A stretch of 64,000 bases of DNA from Enterocloster lavalensis. GTDB lineage: Bacteria; Bacillota; Clostridia; Lachnospirales; Lachnospiraceae. Positions 55,072 through 64,000 of this stretch are shown here, piece after piece. The position numbers were made by a program, and so were the translations under genes. Below the pieces are notes generated by a model. It saw only the letters and a program-made list of their open reading frames with translations. It made no database searches and was not told the DNA's origin. The stretch covers positions 1-64,000 of the forward strand of contig NZ_CABJCG010000001.1 in the NCBI RefSeq assembly GCF_902364025.1, written 5' to 3'. Numbering within the stretch: position 1 is the first letter of the stretch; the number at the start of each line of letters is the position of its first letter.

Positions 55072-57528
55072 ATGCCACGAACCAGACAGCTGAAACAGGA
55101 TATCAAATATTACCCAAAGGCGCTGATGGAAAGGCTGGAGAATATCAAGTCTTACCCCATGACGCTTCTGGAGGCGGATTCCGGCTTTGGAAAGTCAACC
55201 GCGCTCCAGCATTTTTTCGATACCCGTAACCCGGAAGCATATCCGCTTCACCAGCATGAATTCCACTCTGAAACCCCGGCGGAGGCATGGAAGGTTTTCT
55301 GCAGCCTGATTGCCGCCTTTGACAAGGAAAGTGCGGAAAAGCTTTTTGTCATCGGGATGCCGGATGAGGATACCATGCCGGAGATTGCCCGGACGATACA
55401 GGGCATTTCCTGCGGCCGTGAAACCTTTCTGCTTTTGGACAACTTTCAGCTATGGGAGCTGTACCGTCCCTGTGAGTTTTTGAAATACCTGTCCGACCAC
55501 GGCGGAGAAAAGCTGCATATCGTTGTGGCGACCCACCCCTATACCAAGGAGGAGCGGGGCGGCCTGATACGGAGCGGCCTCTTGTATCTCTTGCAGGAGG
55601 AAGCGTTTGCCTTTTCCAAGGAGGACACGGACGCCTATTACCGGGAGGCCGGGCTTCCCCTCACGGGCGTCCAGCTTGAAGAAGTCATGCGACTGACGGA
55701 CGGCTGGGTCATGGCCCTGTATATTCAGATGGACGCCTTTGTCAGAACGGGACAATTTGAACAGGGCGGCATGACGGCCCTCATGCAGAAAACATTCTGG
55801 GGAGGTCTGTCCGAAGCGGAAAAAGATTTCCTGCTGGAAGTCTCCATTTTCCCGACTTTCACACTTTCCCAGGCCCAGGCTTTCTCCGGCCTGACGATGG
55901 AGGAGACGGAAAACCGTCTGCGGGAGAAGCGCTTTTTTATCCGCTATGACCGGGATCATTCCTGTTACACCATGCACACCCAGCTCAAAAAGATGCTGGA
56001 GGACAAATTCGCCCTCCTGCCCGAGAAGCGGCAGAGGGAAATCTACTTAAAGGGCGGCGAGCTGGCCGAAAAAGCGGGCGACCGGATGAATACCCTGCGC
56101 TTCTATTACCATGCGGGAGCATGGGAACGGCTGTACGCTATGCCGCTCACCAGCTATGACATCGCGGACACCATCGACGAGACCACCACGCCGATGATCC
56201 TGGATATTATGGAACACACCACCCATGAGATGAAAGTCCGCTACCCCAAGTCGCTGGTGCCGCTGGCGTTTACCCTGTTCTTCCTGGGGCAGAATGAGGA
56301 ACTGCTCCGCCAGAAGGACGAGATTGAAAGCGTCATTGTGGAATGTTCCATTTCGGAAGAAGAAAAGGACGCCATGCGGGGCGAGCTGGAACTGCTCCTG
56401 TCCTTTCTGGAGTATAACCGTATTGACGCCATGAGCGAGCGCCACCGCAGGGCGTTTAAACTGCTGGGCGGCCCGGCCACACTCATCAACAGCAAAAGCA
56501 CCTGGACGTTCGGTTCCCCCTCGGTGCTGTATATGTACTGGCGGGAGAGCGGAAAGCTCAATGAGGAATTGGAGCAGATGGACGAATGTATGCCGTATTA
56601 TTACCGGCTGTCAAGAGGCCACGGCACCGGGGCGGAGCTGATTATGCGGGCCGAGGCCCATCTGCACCGGGGTGAGACGGACGATGCCGAAATCCTCTGC
56701 CACCGCGCCATCTTCACAGCCGACAGCAAGCGCCAGAACAGCATAGCCCAATGTGGCGTGTTCACGCTGGCAAGGCTCGCTCTGCTGAATGGGGACAGGG
56801 AGCTTTTGGAGGACAGCTTTGCCACCCTGCGCGACCGTTCCTACCGCAACACGGAGGACTTGTGCCGGTATACCTATGATCTGGCAAAGAGTTATCTCTC
56901 CCTGCTGCTGGGAAAGCCGGAGGAAGTAGCTCCGTGGCTTGCGGAGGGGAAAATAGACGACAGGCGGCTGGTCATCATGTCCCAGCCTTTCGCGCACATC
57001 ATCTATGGGCGGATGCTGCTGGAACAAAAGGAATACAAAAAGCTGCTGGGCATGGGCGGCTATGTGATGGGGATTTCCTCCATCTTCCCCAATCTGCTGC
57101 CGCAGCTCTATATGAAAATCTACATGGCGCAGGCATTGGACGCCGAGGGGAAACGCGGGGAGGCATCGCAGCTTTTGACCGAAGCGCTGGAAATGGCTCT
57201 GCCGGATAGGATGTACCTGCCCTTTGCGGAAAATTATGAGGGAATCAAGGGCGCCCTTGCCGCCGGGATCAGGGAGCAGGCGGAAATGGAGAATATCCGT
57301 CAGCTTGCAGACCGGCTGAGTAGGTCTCGGACGCTTCTGAAGGGAAAGAACGTGGAGCTTACGGCACGGGAAAGGGAAATCCTTGAGCTGGCAAAGCAGG
57401 GGCTTGAAAACAAAGATATAGCTGAAAGACTTGGCATAAAAATTTCAACTGTGAACAATAACTTTTCACGCCTATATCAAAAAGCGGAGGTGTCCAACAG
57501 AACCCAGCTTTTGCTCCTGAATTTATAA
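55072..57528 (+). CDS. MalT-like LuxR-type ATP-dependent transcriptional regulator
   Basis: An 818-residue STAND-type regulator. Walker A is EADSGFGKST at residues 34-43, Walker B TFLLLDNFQLW near 118. A winged helix-like zone and about 400 residues of TPR-like helices follow (for example YFGSPSVLYMYWRESGKL). The C-terminal LuxR helix-turn-helix is at about 762-818: ELTAREREILELAKQGLENKDIAE, KISTVNNNFSRLYQKAEVSNR. Such proteins bind DNA after ATP and a small ligand bind. It precedes DUF2442 genes and the giant surface protein but is separated from them by a terminator, so it may control them from its own transcript. Confidence 0.9.
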   Translation: MPRTRQLKQDIKYYPKALMERLENIKSYPMTLLEADSGFGKSTALQHFFDTRNPEAYPLHQHEFHSETPAEAWKVFCSLIAAFDKESAEKLFVIGMPDEDTMPEIARTIQGISCGRETFLLLDNFQLWELYRPCEFLKYLSDHGGEKLHIVVATHPYTKEERGGLIRSGLLYLLQEEAFAFSKEDTDAYYREAGLPLTGVQLEEVMRLTDGWVMALYIQMDAFVRTGQFEQGGMTALMQKTFWGGLSEAEKDFLLEVSIFPTFTLSQAQAFSGLTMEETENRLREKRFFIRYDRDHSCYTMHTQLKKMLEDKFALLPEKRQREIYLKGGELAEKAGDRMNTLRFYYHAGAWERLYAMPLTSYDIADTIDETTTPMILDIMEHTTHEMKVRYPKSLVPLAFTLFFLGQNEELLRQKDEIESVIVECSISEEEKDAMRGELELLLSFLEYNRIDAMSERHRRAFKLLGGPATLINSKSTWTFGSPSVLYMYWRESGKLNEELEQMDECMPYYYRLSRGHGTGAELIMRAEAHLHRGETDDAEILCHRAIFTADSKRQNSIAQCGVFTLARLALLNGDRELLEDSFATLRDRSYRNTEDLCRYTYDLAKSYLSLLLGKPEEVAPWLAEGKIDDRRLVIMSQPFAHIIYGRMLLEQKEYKKLLGMGGYVMGISSIFPNLLPQLYMKIYMAQALDAEGKRGEASQLLTEALEMALPDRMYLPFAENYEGIKGALAAGIREQAEMENIRQLADRLSRSRTLLKGKNVELTAREREILELAKQGLENKDIAERLGIKISTVNNNFSRLYQKAEVSNRTQLLLLNL

Positions 57529-57571
57529 AAAAGTTTGAAAGCGTGAGTTTTGTCTACATACAAATTTTATT

Positions 57572-57609
57572 CCGCACCTTACAATTTCATTGTAAGGTGC
57601 GGATTTTTT
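57572..57609 (+). terminator. Strong terminator after the MalT-like regulator
   Basis: A perfect 14-base stem CCGCACCTTACAAT / ATTGTAAGGTGCGG with a three-base loop, followed by a run of T (57604-57609). Confidence 0.95.
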
Positions 57610-57661
57610 ATACCTGAAACAAAAAAATCACAAGCGATGAACAGGGAAAGGAGGATTTTTT

Positions 57662-58003
57662 GTGGCCTACGGAGCAAAAGAGCAACAGATACCAGAGATC
57701 AGACAGGTGACGCCGCTGCCGGACTACCGGCTGAAGCTGGAATTTACCTCCGGCAGTCTGCTGATTCTGAACATGGCGGATATCGTAGGCAGCATACGGT
57801 ACTTCCCGCTGACGGATGTTGATATCTTCAATTCCGTCACCACAGACGGCTGGACGCTGTTTTTTGACACAGGCGATGAAGCGGAGAAGGTGTCCATTTA
57901 TTCGGACGCGGCGGTTCGGCTGGCGCTTCGCATACCGTATCCTATGATATTTCGGATTGAACGGGGCGAGGCGGCTGTGCAGCCGTCCGGTATGACCGTC
58001 TGA
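57662..58003 (+). CDS. DUF2442 protein, copy 1
   Basis: A 113-residue protein of the DUF2442 family, unknown function. The core is VTPLPDYRLKLEFTSGSLLILNMADI, and a TDVDIFNSVTTDGWTLFFDTG strand pair. Start GTG 57662 follows AAAGGAGGA. It shares long near-identical stretches with the next gene, showing a recent tandem duplication, but has diverged at the C-terminus. DUF2442 proteins are often found beside toxin-antitoxin or DUF4160 genes; none is seen here. Confidence 0.75.
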   Translation: MAYGAKEQQIPEIRQVTPLPDYRLKLEFTSGSLLILNMADIVGSIRYFPLTDVDIFNSVTTDGWTLFFDTGDEAEKVSIYSDAAVRLALRIPYPMIFRIERGEAAVQPSGMTV

Positions 58004-58018
58004 GAAGGGAGGAATTTT

Positions 58019-58348
58019 ATGGCGCGCCGTTACAAGGGAAAAAAGATACCGGAGATCGTGCGGGTGACGCCGCTGCCGGACTACCGGCTGAAGCTGGAGC
58101 TCACCTCCGGCAGCCTGCTGGTTCTGAATATGGCGGAACAGCTCAATCAGGTGCGGTATGCGCCGCTGAGGGATGTGGACATCTTTGGCTCCGTCACAAC
58201 CGACGGCTGGACGCTGACCTTCGATACCTACCCCAAATTTTCAATCAATCCCCATGAGTTTGAAGGGGTCGAACTGGTGCTGCGGGTACCCTACCAGACG
58301 AGAGCGAGGATAGAACGTGAGCAAAGAGCAAAAGAAAACACTGTATAG
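58019..58348 (+). CDS. DUF2442 protein, copy 2
   Basis: A 109-residue DUF2442 protein starting at ATG 58019 after GGAGGAA. It has VTPLPDYRLKLELTSGSLLVLNM and RDVDIFGSVTTDGWTL, nearly identical to copy 1. Its C-terminus (YQTRARIEREQRAKENTV) overlaps the start of the next gene by 32 bases. Function unknown. Spacing and order suggest one transcript from 57662 on through the surface protein. Confidence 0.75.
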   Translation: MARRYKGKKIPEIVRVTPLPDYRLKLELTSGSLLVLNMAEQLNQVRYAPLRDVDIFGSVTTDGWTLTFDTYPKFSINPHEFEGVELVLRVPYQTRARIEREQRAKENTV

Positions 58349-58769
58349 CGGCACGCTGGTGGCGCTGACACAGGAAATCGAAGAATTTAAGGGCGTTGTA
58401 GCCCTGCGCCTGCATAAGACCGGGCGCAGCTATCCCATGGTGCTGTTTCACGACGCCTGCTACACCCAGTTCGGCCCCGATGCCGTGGGCAAGAAAATCA
58501 TGTGGGCAAGAGAACTGACCAAAGGGGAAGTAAAGGCCGAATATCCTCATGTGTGGCTGATTTACCAAAACAGCCGGGAAGTTGTGGTGAGACGGTTGCC
58601 GAGGCTGGCGGAAAAGATGGACGAATACCGCCTGCTGGTGCTGCACCATATGAATGACGGCAGCGAATATCTGGTACAGGCAAAATCCGTGGAGGTCTTG
58701 AAGAAACCGCCGGAGCTGAAGGATGCGTGGGAATACACTGTCGTACCGGAGGTGGAACAGGATGAGTAA
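58317..58769 (+). CDS. Hypothetical protein
   Basis: A 150-residue protein starting at GTG 58317, with GAGG seven bases upstream and inside the preceding gene. It is a soluble alpha/beta protein (LVALTQEIEEFKGVVALRLHKTG, EYRLLVLHHMNDGSEYLVQAKSV) with no signal peptide or motif that I recognise. It is overlapped at both ends by neighbours, so it is translationally coupled in a tight cluster with the surface protein. Possibly a cytoplasmic accessory factor, but this is only a guess. Confidence 0.65.
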   Translation: MSKEQKKTLYSGTLVALTQEIEEFKGVVALRLHKTGRSYPMVLFHDACYTQFGPDAVGKKIMWARELTKGEVKAEYPHVWLIYQNSREVVVRRLPRLAEKMDEYRLLVLHHMNDGSEYLVQAKSVEVLKKPPELKDAWEYTVVPEVEQDE

Positions 58770-58995
58770 AAAAAGAAAGGCGGCATGGCGCTTTCCGGCA
58801 GTTCTGGCGGTGGCTGCCGTCTTAACAATTATTGTGCTTGCGTTATATATGGCAGGAAATGAATTTATGACGCTGACAGCGGTTTGCAAGTACCTGACGA
58901 TGCTTGCATTTATCGTAGCAATATGCGGAACTTTGGCCATGGAGATTGATCGGGAGAAGAAAGATGAAATGAATCACGAGGAGGGTTTGAGATGA
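58762..58995 (+). CDS. Small two-helix membrane protein
   Basis: A 77-residue protein with ATG 58762 overlapping the previous stop by eight bases. Two hydrophobic segments (FPAVLAVAAVLTIIVLALYM and LTMLAFIVAICGTLAMEI) are separated by a short polar turn; the ends are basic and acidic. It sits directly before the giant surface protein, whose ATG overlaps its stop. A role in export or anchoring of that protein is possible but not shown. Confidence 0.6.
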   Translation: MSKKRKAAWRFPAVLAVAAVLTIIVLALYMAGNEFMTLTAVCKYLTMLAFIVAICGTLAMEIDREKKDEMNHEEGLR

Positions 58996-61900
58996 AAAGA
59001 CAATGGAAACGAACGCTATCCATACTGTTGTCCTTCGCCATGGTATTTTCCATGACGGGGATGAACACGGTGTTTGCGACAGAGGGCGACCAGACTATCG
59101 GCGCGTCCGGCCTGTGCGAGCACCACACGGAACACAGCAAAGATGTTTGCGGCTACACCGAGGGGACGCCGGAAATCCCCTGCAGCCATGAGCACACGGA
59201 CGAGTGCTACAAGGAAGTGACAAAGTGTGTTCATGAGCATTCGGACGACTGCTACCCGGCGGAGGACAGCGTATCGGATAACGATGCCACACCGTCTGAC
59301 GCTACGCCGAAAGAACCGACCGAATGCACTCATATGTGCAGCGCGGAAAGCGGGTGCATTACGACAGAGCCGGACTGCTCACATGAGCATGAGGATGACT
59401 GCGGCTATGCCCCGGCTGTTCCCGGAACGCCATGCGCCTTTGTGTGCGAGGAATGCGCGAAGGACAGCGGACAGCCCAGCCCGGAACCCACGCCCTGCAC
59501 TCGTACCGAGGGCTGCACACTGGAGGACGGACACGAGGGCGGCTGCGACGGTGCGGTGCTTGCAAGCCCGCTCGCCGCACCCCTTGCCGACGAGATCAGC
59601 ATTGTCAGCGTTTCGCCGGGCAATGGGGCGACAGATGTGCCGGTTGACACCGATATTGTTGTCACGTTCAGTGATACGATTAGAGATACCGATAATATTA
59701 ACATACGTTTGCTGTATTTTGATGGTAATAATTCAACATCTCATGGCGGCAGTGCTTCAGCAAGCAGGGAAGGCGCCGTATATACCATGCATTACGCTAA
59801 TGATTTGCTCCCTGACACCACATATAGCGTTCATGTTATAATCGAAGTAGGCGAAAATATACTTAACAATTTTGAGAATATGCCCACATTCACAACAGCC
59901 GCCGCGGCGGCAGTGACCACCGTCACCACCGCCGCAGAGCTGAAAACGGCGCTGGAGGCCGCAACCCCCGCCGCCATCAGCGTGACGGCGAACATCGAAT
60001 TGAGCGACGCCATCACCCTTGGCGCAGACCACACATTGAACATCGCGGACGGCGTGACCGTCTCCACCGGGAACAATACGCTCACCATTCCCGACGGCAA
60101 GACCCTGACCCTCTCAGGAACCGGCACCTTGACAGCGAACGCCGCTAACATCGGCATCCAAGTGAACGGTACCCTGAAGTTGACCGACGGCAGCAACCTG
60201 GTTGCCGACAGCATCATAGTTTTGGGTGCGTCCTCCACCCCCGGTTCGCTGGAGAGCAACGGCGGACACATTACCATTCAAAATAGCGGAACCATCGGCT
60301 ATGGCATTTACGGCGGCTCCGACACAGGGGACGACAGGGTTGCCCTCGCCGGCGGCAGTCTGACTGTGCGAAACACGGCATACGACGGCATCACAGGTGT
60401 CAAGCTGGACATTTCGGATCACTGCACGGTAACCGTGGCCAGCACCGATGCAAGCGCCAGCGGCCTGAAGGTTGACGAAATGTCGGTTGCAGGCAGCATG
60501 GTACGCATCGAAAATACGGTTGGCCAGGGCTTGCTTGCGAAGAGGCTGACCGTGGAAAACAGCGCCGTGACCGTCACCAATTCCGCAGGCACAGGGATTC
60601 TGATTACCGACTACCAGCAGGATGCCGTTTTTAATCTGAAAAACAGCACTCTCGCGCTGGAAAACACCGGCGGCACCGGGTTGCTCATCAATGCCAGCGA
60701 CAGTCTGCTCATCGACGGCTCCACTGTCACCATTGCGGCAAACGGCGGCACAGGTCTTGGGCGGGAGAACACCACCGCCCAGGTGCTTGGCGCGAACAGC
60801 GGCAAGCTGACCCTTATAAAGGAGGCAAAGCTGTACATCGCGCAGGGCATCTTCCGCGACCGGGGCAGCGTCTTTAATGGTACCGGCCCTGTCACCGTCG
60901 GGGCGGAAAATAGCCCCGCCTCCGTGGAAGCGATCACGGCGGGGAATTACGTCTGGGACGGCCAGCACTTTACCAAGGGCGCTGCCTCCACCGCTGTCAC
61001 CGGCGAGTTACGGCTGGGCGGCAGCACAGTCGTTTCCGACCTGACCACAAACGGCAGCGGCACAACCACCGGCGGCGTGGGCTGGGCGTGGAACGCGTCC
61101 ACTGCCACCCTGACCCTGACCGGCGACGGCAGCATCGGCGACGACGGCACCATCAAGTTCTTCGCCACCGGGGACATTACGGTGGAAGTGAACGACACGG
61201 TGCGTGCAAGCACCCTGCAACACAGTAACGCCGACGCCGGTAAGCTGACCCTCACAGGCGGCGGGACGCTGACCCTCACCGTCGGGTCGAACACCATCGC
61301 GCTCTGGGCAGGGGCGGGGCTTACCATTTCCGGCCCGACCGTGAGCGCGAGCACAACAGGAAGCGGCAGCGACGCTGTGCGGGTCAATCAGGGCAGCTTT
61401 ACCATGACAGGCGGCAAGCTGACCGCCATCGCCGCAGGGGCGGGCGCAAACGGAATTACTGCTGAAGAAAATATTGCCATCTCCGGCACGGTCGAGGTCA
61501 CAGCCAGCGGGTACCGTGGACTTTTCGCCGTCGGCGACATCAATATCTCCGGCGGCACGGTGGATGCGGCCGGCACAGGAAGCTCGAACCCGAGGGCCAT
61601 CGTTGCATCCGGCGCGCTGAACATCAGCGGCGGCAGCGTGACGGCAGGGAGCGCCAGCAACACGGCCATTACGGCCACGGGCGGCGTAACCGTGGGCGAC
61701 GCCACCCTCGCCGTCGGCGAAACTGGCGAGAGCAAGGGCGTCTGGGGAAACCTCACCGTCAATCACGCGAACGCAAACGTCGCCGTCAACGGCTATGTTT
61801 CGACGACCAGTTACGGCGGCGACGACGGCAACCTCACAGTGTCGGCAGGTACGGTGAAGGTCACTGGCGATGTGGCAGGCGACCTCACTGTATCGGGCGG

Positions 61901-64000
61901 CGTGGTCACGGTGGGTGGCAGTGTGATCGGCCTCACCAACCACACCGGCGGCACCCTGAACGGCAAGCAGCCGCCCACACAAATCACCTTTGCGGCGGAG
62001 CAGACGGGCGGCGTCAGCGGCACAGCAGACAGCACCGGCATCCGCCTCACCTTCAGCCAGGACGTGACCGGCCTCACTAAGAGCGCCATCAAGATTGACC
62101 CCGGGACGGGCTGGGCGGGTAGCAGTGGCGAGCCCACCGGCTCGGGTACGGTGTGGACCGTTCCCATCTTTGTCGTCAGGGAGGGGACCGTCGCCATCAC
62201 CATCGACCAGTTCGGCGATTTCGGCGTCTCCAACAACCCGCAAACGGTGACGGTGTATCAGGGCGGCGGCAGCGCGCCCACCGTCACCGACGTGGTCGTC
62301 AGCCCGCTTCAAGCCAACGTGCAAAAGGGCACCACACAGCAGTTTACGGCCTTTGTCATAGGAGAGAACGACCCGGCGCAGACGGTCATCTGGAGGGTCA
62401 CAGGCGGCGGTGCGGGCACCTCCATCAGCGATACCGGCCTGCTGACCGTGGCGGCGGACGAGACGGCGGCGACGCTCACGGTCCAGGCTACCTCTACTGT
62501 GAACACAAGCAAAACCGGCTCAGCCCTCGTCACAGTGACCGACACGCCCGTCACCACCTACGCCCTGATCGTGATGGACGGCAGCGGCGGCGGCAGCTAC
62601 GAGGCGGGGGCAACCGTCACCATCATGGCGGACCCTCTGCTCCCGGGCGAGGTATTCGACAAATGGGTGCTCACCAGCGGCGGCGGAACCCTTGCGGACG
62701 CAAACAGCGCCACCACCACCTACACCATGCCGGGGAACGCGGCCACGGTTACGGCGACCTACAAGGCCGCGCCGATAGGCAGCCATACCATCACCGCCAG
62801 CGCGGGCACAGGCGGCAGCATTTCGCCCAGCGGCACGATCACTGTAAATAGTGGCGAAAGCAAGACCTTTACCATTTCCGCAAACAGCAATTACAGCATT
62901 TCGTCCGTCACCGTAGACGGCGTGAACCAAGGTGCGATCAGCAGCTACACCTTCAGCAACGTAACCGACAACCACACCATTTCCGCAACCTTTCGCTATA
63001 ACGGCGGCGGTTCCTCTGGCGGTGGAGGCGGCGGTTCGTCCTCGGGCGGCTCCACACCTACCGTTACCCCTCCCGACCCCGGCAAGCCGGATACGGCCAC
63101 CAACGCGGAAACCAAGGTAACGCCTACGGTCAATGCAAACGGCAGCGCCACCGTCACCGTGCCTGAAAAGTCCGTCACCGACGCCATCAAAGCGGCCCAG
63201 GACGCGGCGAAAAAGGCAGGGACAGAGAAGAACGGCGTCTCCGTCACCATCGACGCCACCACGACGGGGGGCGCAAGCGACATCACGGCGACCCTGACCG
63301 CAAACTCGGTGGACGCCCTCATCAAAGCGGGTGTTACCGAGGTGCGGATCAAGAGCGACGCAGCCACTATCACTCTCGACCTTCCCGCGCTGAAAGCGGC
63401 CCAGGCCACGGCGGGCGGAGCGGTCACCGTTTCCGCAAAGCCGGTGGCGGCGAATACCCTGTCGGCGGCGGCACAAAACGCCATCGGCAACCGTCCGGTG
63501 TTCAGCTTTACGCTGCAAAGCGGCGGCAAGCCGGTCACGAGTTTCGGCGGCGGCTCGGCGGCTATCGCCATTCCCTATGCCCCGCCAAAGGGCGAGGACA
63601 CAGGGAAACTCTGTGTGGTCTATGTGGATGATAACGGCGGCGTGACCTACCTGACCGATTCCAGCTACGACCCGAACACCAAAGCCCTGATTGCCAGAAC
63701 CGGGCATTTCTCGGTCTACGGCGTGGGCTACAAGGCCGATGCCCCTGTGTTTACCGACACCGCGAACCATTGGGCGAAGGCCGACATCGACTTCGTGGCG
63801 GCCCGTGGCCTGCTCTCCGGCACAGGGAATAATCAGTTCAGCCCGAACACCGGCATGACGAGGGGAATGTTCGTCACAGCCCTGCATCGGCTTGCGGGAA
63901 ACCCGCAAGCCGCCGGTGAAGGCTCCGCCTTCACCGATGTTCCTGCCAGCGCCTACTATGCCGACGCGGTAAAGTGGGCGGCGGAAAAGGGCGTCGTCAG
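58992..64000 (+). CDS. Giant S-layer-homology surface protein with beta-helix (partial)
   Basis: The frame from ATG 58992 is open for at least 1,669 residues and runs off the window. A Sec signal peptide lies at 1-30. Residues 35-165 form a Cys/His-rich region with repeated CSHEHTDECY-like motifs (also DATPSDATPK). A Big_5-type Ig domain is at about 200-300. About 314-980 is a right-handed beta-helix-like repeat region, rich in Ser/Thr/Gly. A Big_2 Ig domain is near 1095-1190, and two InlB-type B-repeat modules at 1187-1336. A Gly/Ser linker follows at 1337-1357, then an unnamed domain to 1580. S-layer homology repeats begin at 1584 (FTDTANHWAKADIDFVAARGL, AFTDVPASAYYADAVKWAAEKG). SLH repeats bind pyruvylated cell-wall polymer. 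An adhesin or surface-layer role is likely. Confidence 0.85.
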   Translation, partial: MKRQWKRTLSILLSFAMVFSMTGMNTVFATEGDQTIGASGLCEHHTEHSKDVCGYTEGTPEIPCSHEHTDECYKEVTKCVHEHSDDCYPAEDSVSDNDATPSDATPKEPTECTHMCSAESGCITTEPDCSHEHEDDCGYAPAVPGTPCAFVCEECAKDSGQPSPEPTPCTRTEGCTLEDGHEGGCDGAVLASPLAAPLADEISIVSVSPGNGATDVPVDTDIVVTFSDTIRDTDNINIRLLYFDGNNSTSHGGSASASREGAVYTMHYANDLLPDTTYSVHVIIEVGENILNNFENMPTFTTAAAAAVTTVTTAAELKTALEAATPAAISVTANIELSDAITLGADHTLNIADGVTVSTGNNTLTIPDGKTLTLSGTGTLTANAANIGIQVNGTLKLTDGSNLVADSIIVLGASSTPGSLESNGGHITIQNSGTIGYGIYGGSDTGDDRVALAGGSLTVRNTAYDGITGVKLDISDHCTVTVASTDASASGLKVDEMSVAGSMVRIENTVGQGLLAKRLTVENSAVTVTNSAGTGILITDYQQDAVFNLKNSTLALENTGGTGLLINASDSLLIDGSTVTIAANGGTGLGRENTTAQVLGANSGKLTLIKEAKLYIAQGIFRDRGSVFNGTGPVTVGAENSPASVEAITAGNYVWDGQHFTKGAASTAVTGELRLGGSTVVSDLTTNGSGTTTGGVGWAWNASTATLTLTGDGSIGDDGTIKFFATGDITVEVNDTVRASTLQHSNADAGKLTLTGGGTLTLTVGSNTIALWAGAGLTISGPTVSASTTGSGSDAVRVNQGSFTMTGGKLTAIAAGAGANGITAEENIAISGTVEVTASGYRGLFAVGDINISGGTVDAAGTGSSNPRAIVASGALNISGGSVTAGSASNTAITATGGVTVGDATLAVGETGESKGVWGNLTVNHANANVAVNGYVSTTSYGGDDGNLTVSAGTVKVTGDVAGDLTVSGGVVTVGGSVIGLTNHTGGTLNGKQPPTQITFAAEQTGGVSGTADSTGIRLTFSQDVTGLTKSAIKIDPGTGWAGSSGEPTGSGTVWTVPIFVVREGTVAITIDQFGDFGVSNNPQTVTVYQGGGSAPTVTDVVVSPLQANVQKGTTQQFTAFVIGENDPAQTVIWRVTGGGAGTSISDTGLLTVAADETAATLTVQATSTVNTSKTGSALVTVTDTPVTTYALIVMDGSGGGSYEAGATVTIMADPLLPGEVFDKWVLTSGGGTLADANSATTTYTMPGNAATVTATYKAAPIGSHTITASAGTGGSISPSGTITVNSGESKTFTISANSNYSISSVTVDGVNQGAISSYTFSNVTDNHTISATFRYNGGGSSGGGGGGSSSGGSTPTVTPPDPGKPDTATNAETKVTPTVNANGSATVTVPEKSVTDAIKAAQDAAKKAGTEKNGVSVTIDATTTGGASDITATLTANSVDALIKAGVTEVRIKSDAATITLDLPALKAAQATAGGAVTVSAKPVAANTLSAAAQNAIGNRPVFSFTLQSGGKPVTSFGGGSAAIAIPYAPPKGEDTGKLCVVYVDDNGGVTYLTDSSYDPNTKALIARTGHFSVYGVGYKADAPVFTDTANHWAKADIDFVAARGLLSGTGNNQFSPNTGMTRGMFVTALHRLAGNPQAAGEGSAFTDVPASAYYADAVKWAAEKGVV

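Noticed and set aside
60114..63908. Several long minus-strand frames (up to 462 codons) opposite the surface protein
   Set aside because: Produced by the high GC and Gly/Thr/Ala repeats of the plus-strand gene; Pro/Val/Ala-rich and without motifs.

Overview
The window looks like chromosomal DNA of an anaerobic member of the Clostridia, most likely a gut Lachnospiraceae-type Firmicute with moderately high GC. Grounds: strong AGGAGG-type ribosome binding sites, frequent TTG and GTG starts, Clostridia families (GlpP antiterminator, DUF512 radical-SAM protein, EFR1 ferredoxin, CdaR regulator, an RsgI-like anti-sigma protein), oxygen-sensitive Fe-S and molybdenum enzymes, and no respiratory chain. 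I cannot name the species. No tRNA, rRNA, CRISPR array, prophage or intact transposase was seen.

Layout. 1-2450: a low-GC orphan gene, a decayed nickel-dependent lactate racemase (larA) and a DUF364 gene. 2649-6674: two coupled genes of unknown function and a GNAT acetyltransferase. 6787-7872: a possible structured leader RNA, DUF503 and the glpP antiterminator. 7925-10182: a MarR regulator, a 30-bp minisatellite, and a MerR regulator next to an EFR1 flavodoxin/ferredoxin gene behind a 20-bp-spacer promoter. 10279-16969: a two-gene operon of very large membrane-anchored proteins (TPR/vWA, then a zinc-ribbon protein). 17141-18520: a MATE exporter.

18747-29430 is the most interesting block. 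It holds a CdaR-type regulator, a terminator, and a tight seven-gene operon: MmgE/PrpD protein, opine-dehydrogenase-like enzyme, SLC13-like anion transporter, FAD/NAD(P) oxidoreductase, cytoplasmic molybdopterin oxidoreductase, four-cluster ferredoxin subunit and MoeA. It reads as import of a carboxylate-like compound and its conversion through a soluble NAD(P)H-FAD-FeS-Mo electron chain. 29541-32554 is a copper operon (CsoR, CopA) with the operator inside the promoter and a CopZ-like domain fused to the C-terminus of CopA. 32698-43863 holds DUF512, a group II decarboxylase divergent from a LysR gene across a perfect palindrome, DUF1877, a coupled DUF255/FAD-Rieske pair, a GNAT and an EAL phosphodiesterase. 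43873-45566 is a sigma/anti-sigma locus led by a small His/Cys-rich secreted protein.

45806-53536 is a second catabolic operon: lactonase-like SMP-30, SDR, IlvD/Edd dehydratase, RraA aldolase-like protein, NhaC-type transporter, a trans-sulfuration PLP enzyme and an AraC regulator. It fits a non-phosphorylative sugar-acid pathway with an unexpected C-S lyase. 53600-54904: an autoregulated MerR/GyrI-like regulator and a decayed gene. 55072-64000: a MalT-like regulator, two recently duplicated DUF2442 genes, two small genes and the first 1,669 codons of a giant S-layer-homology surface protein that runs off the window.
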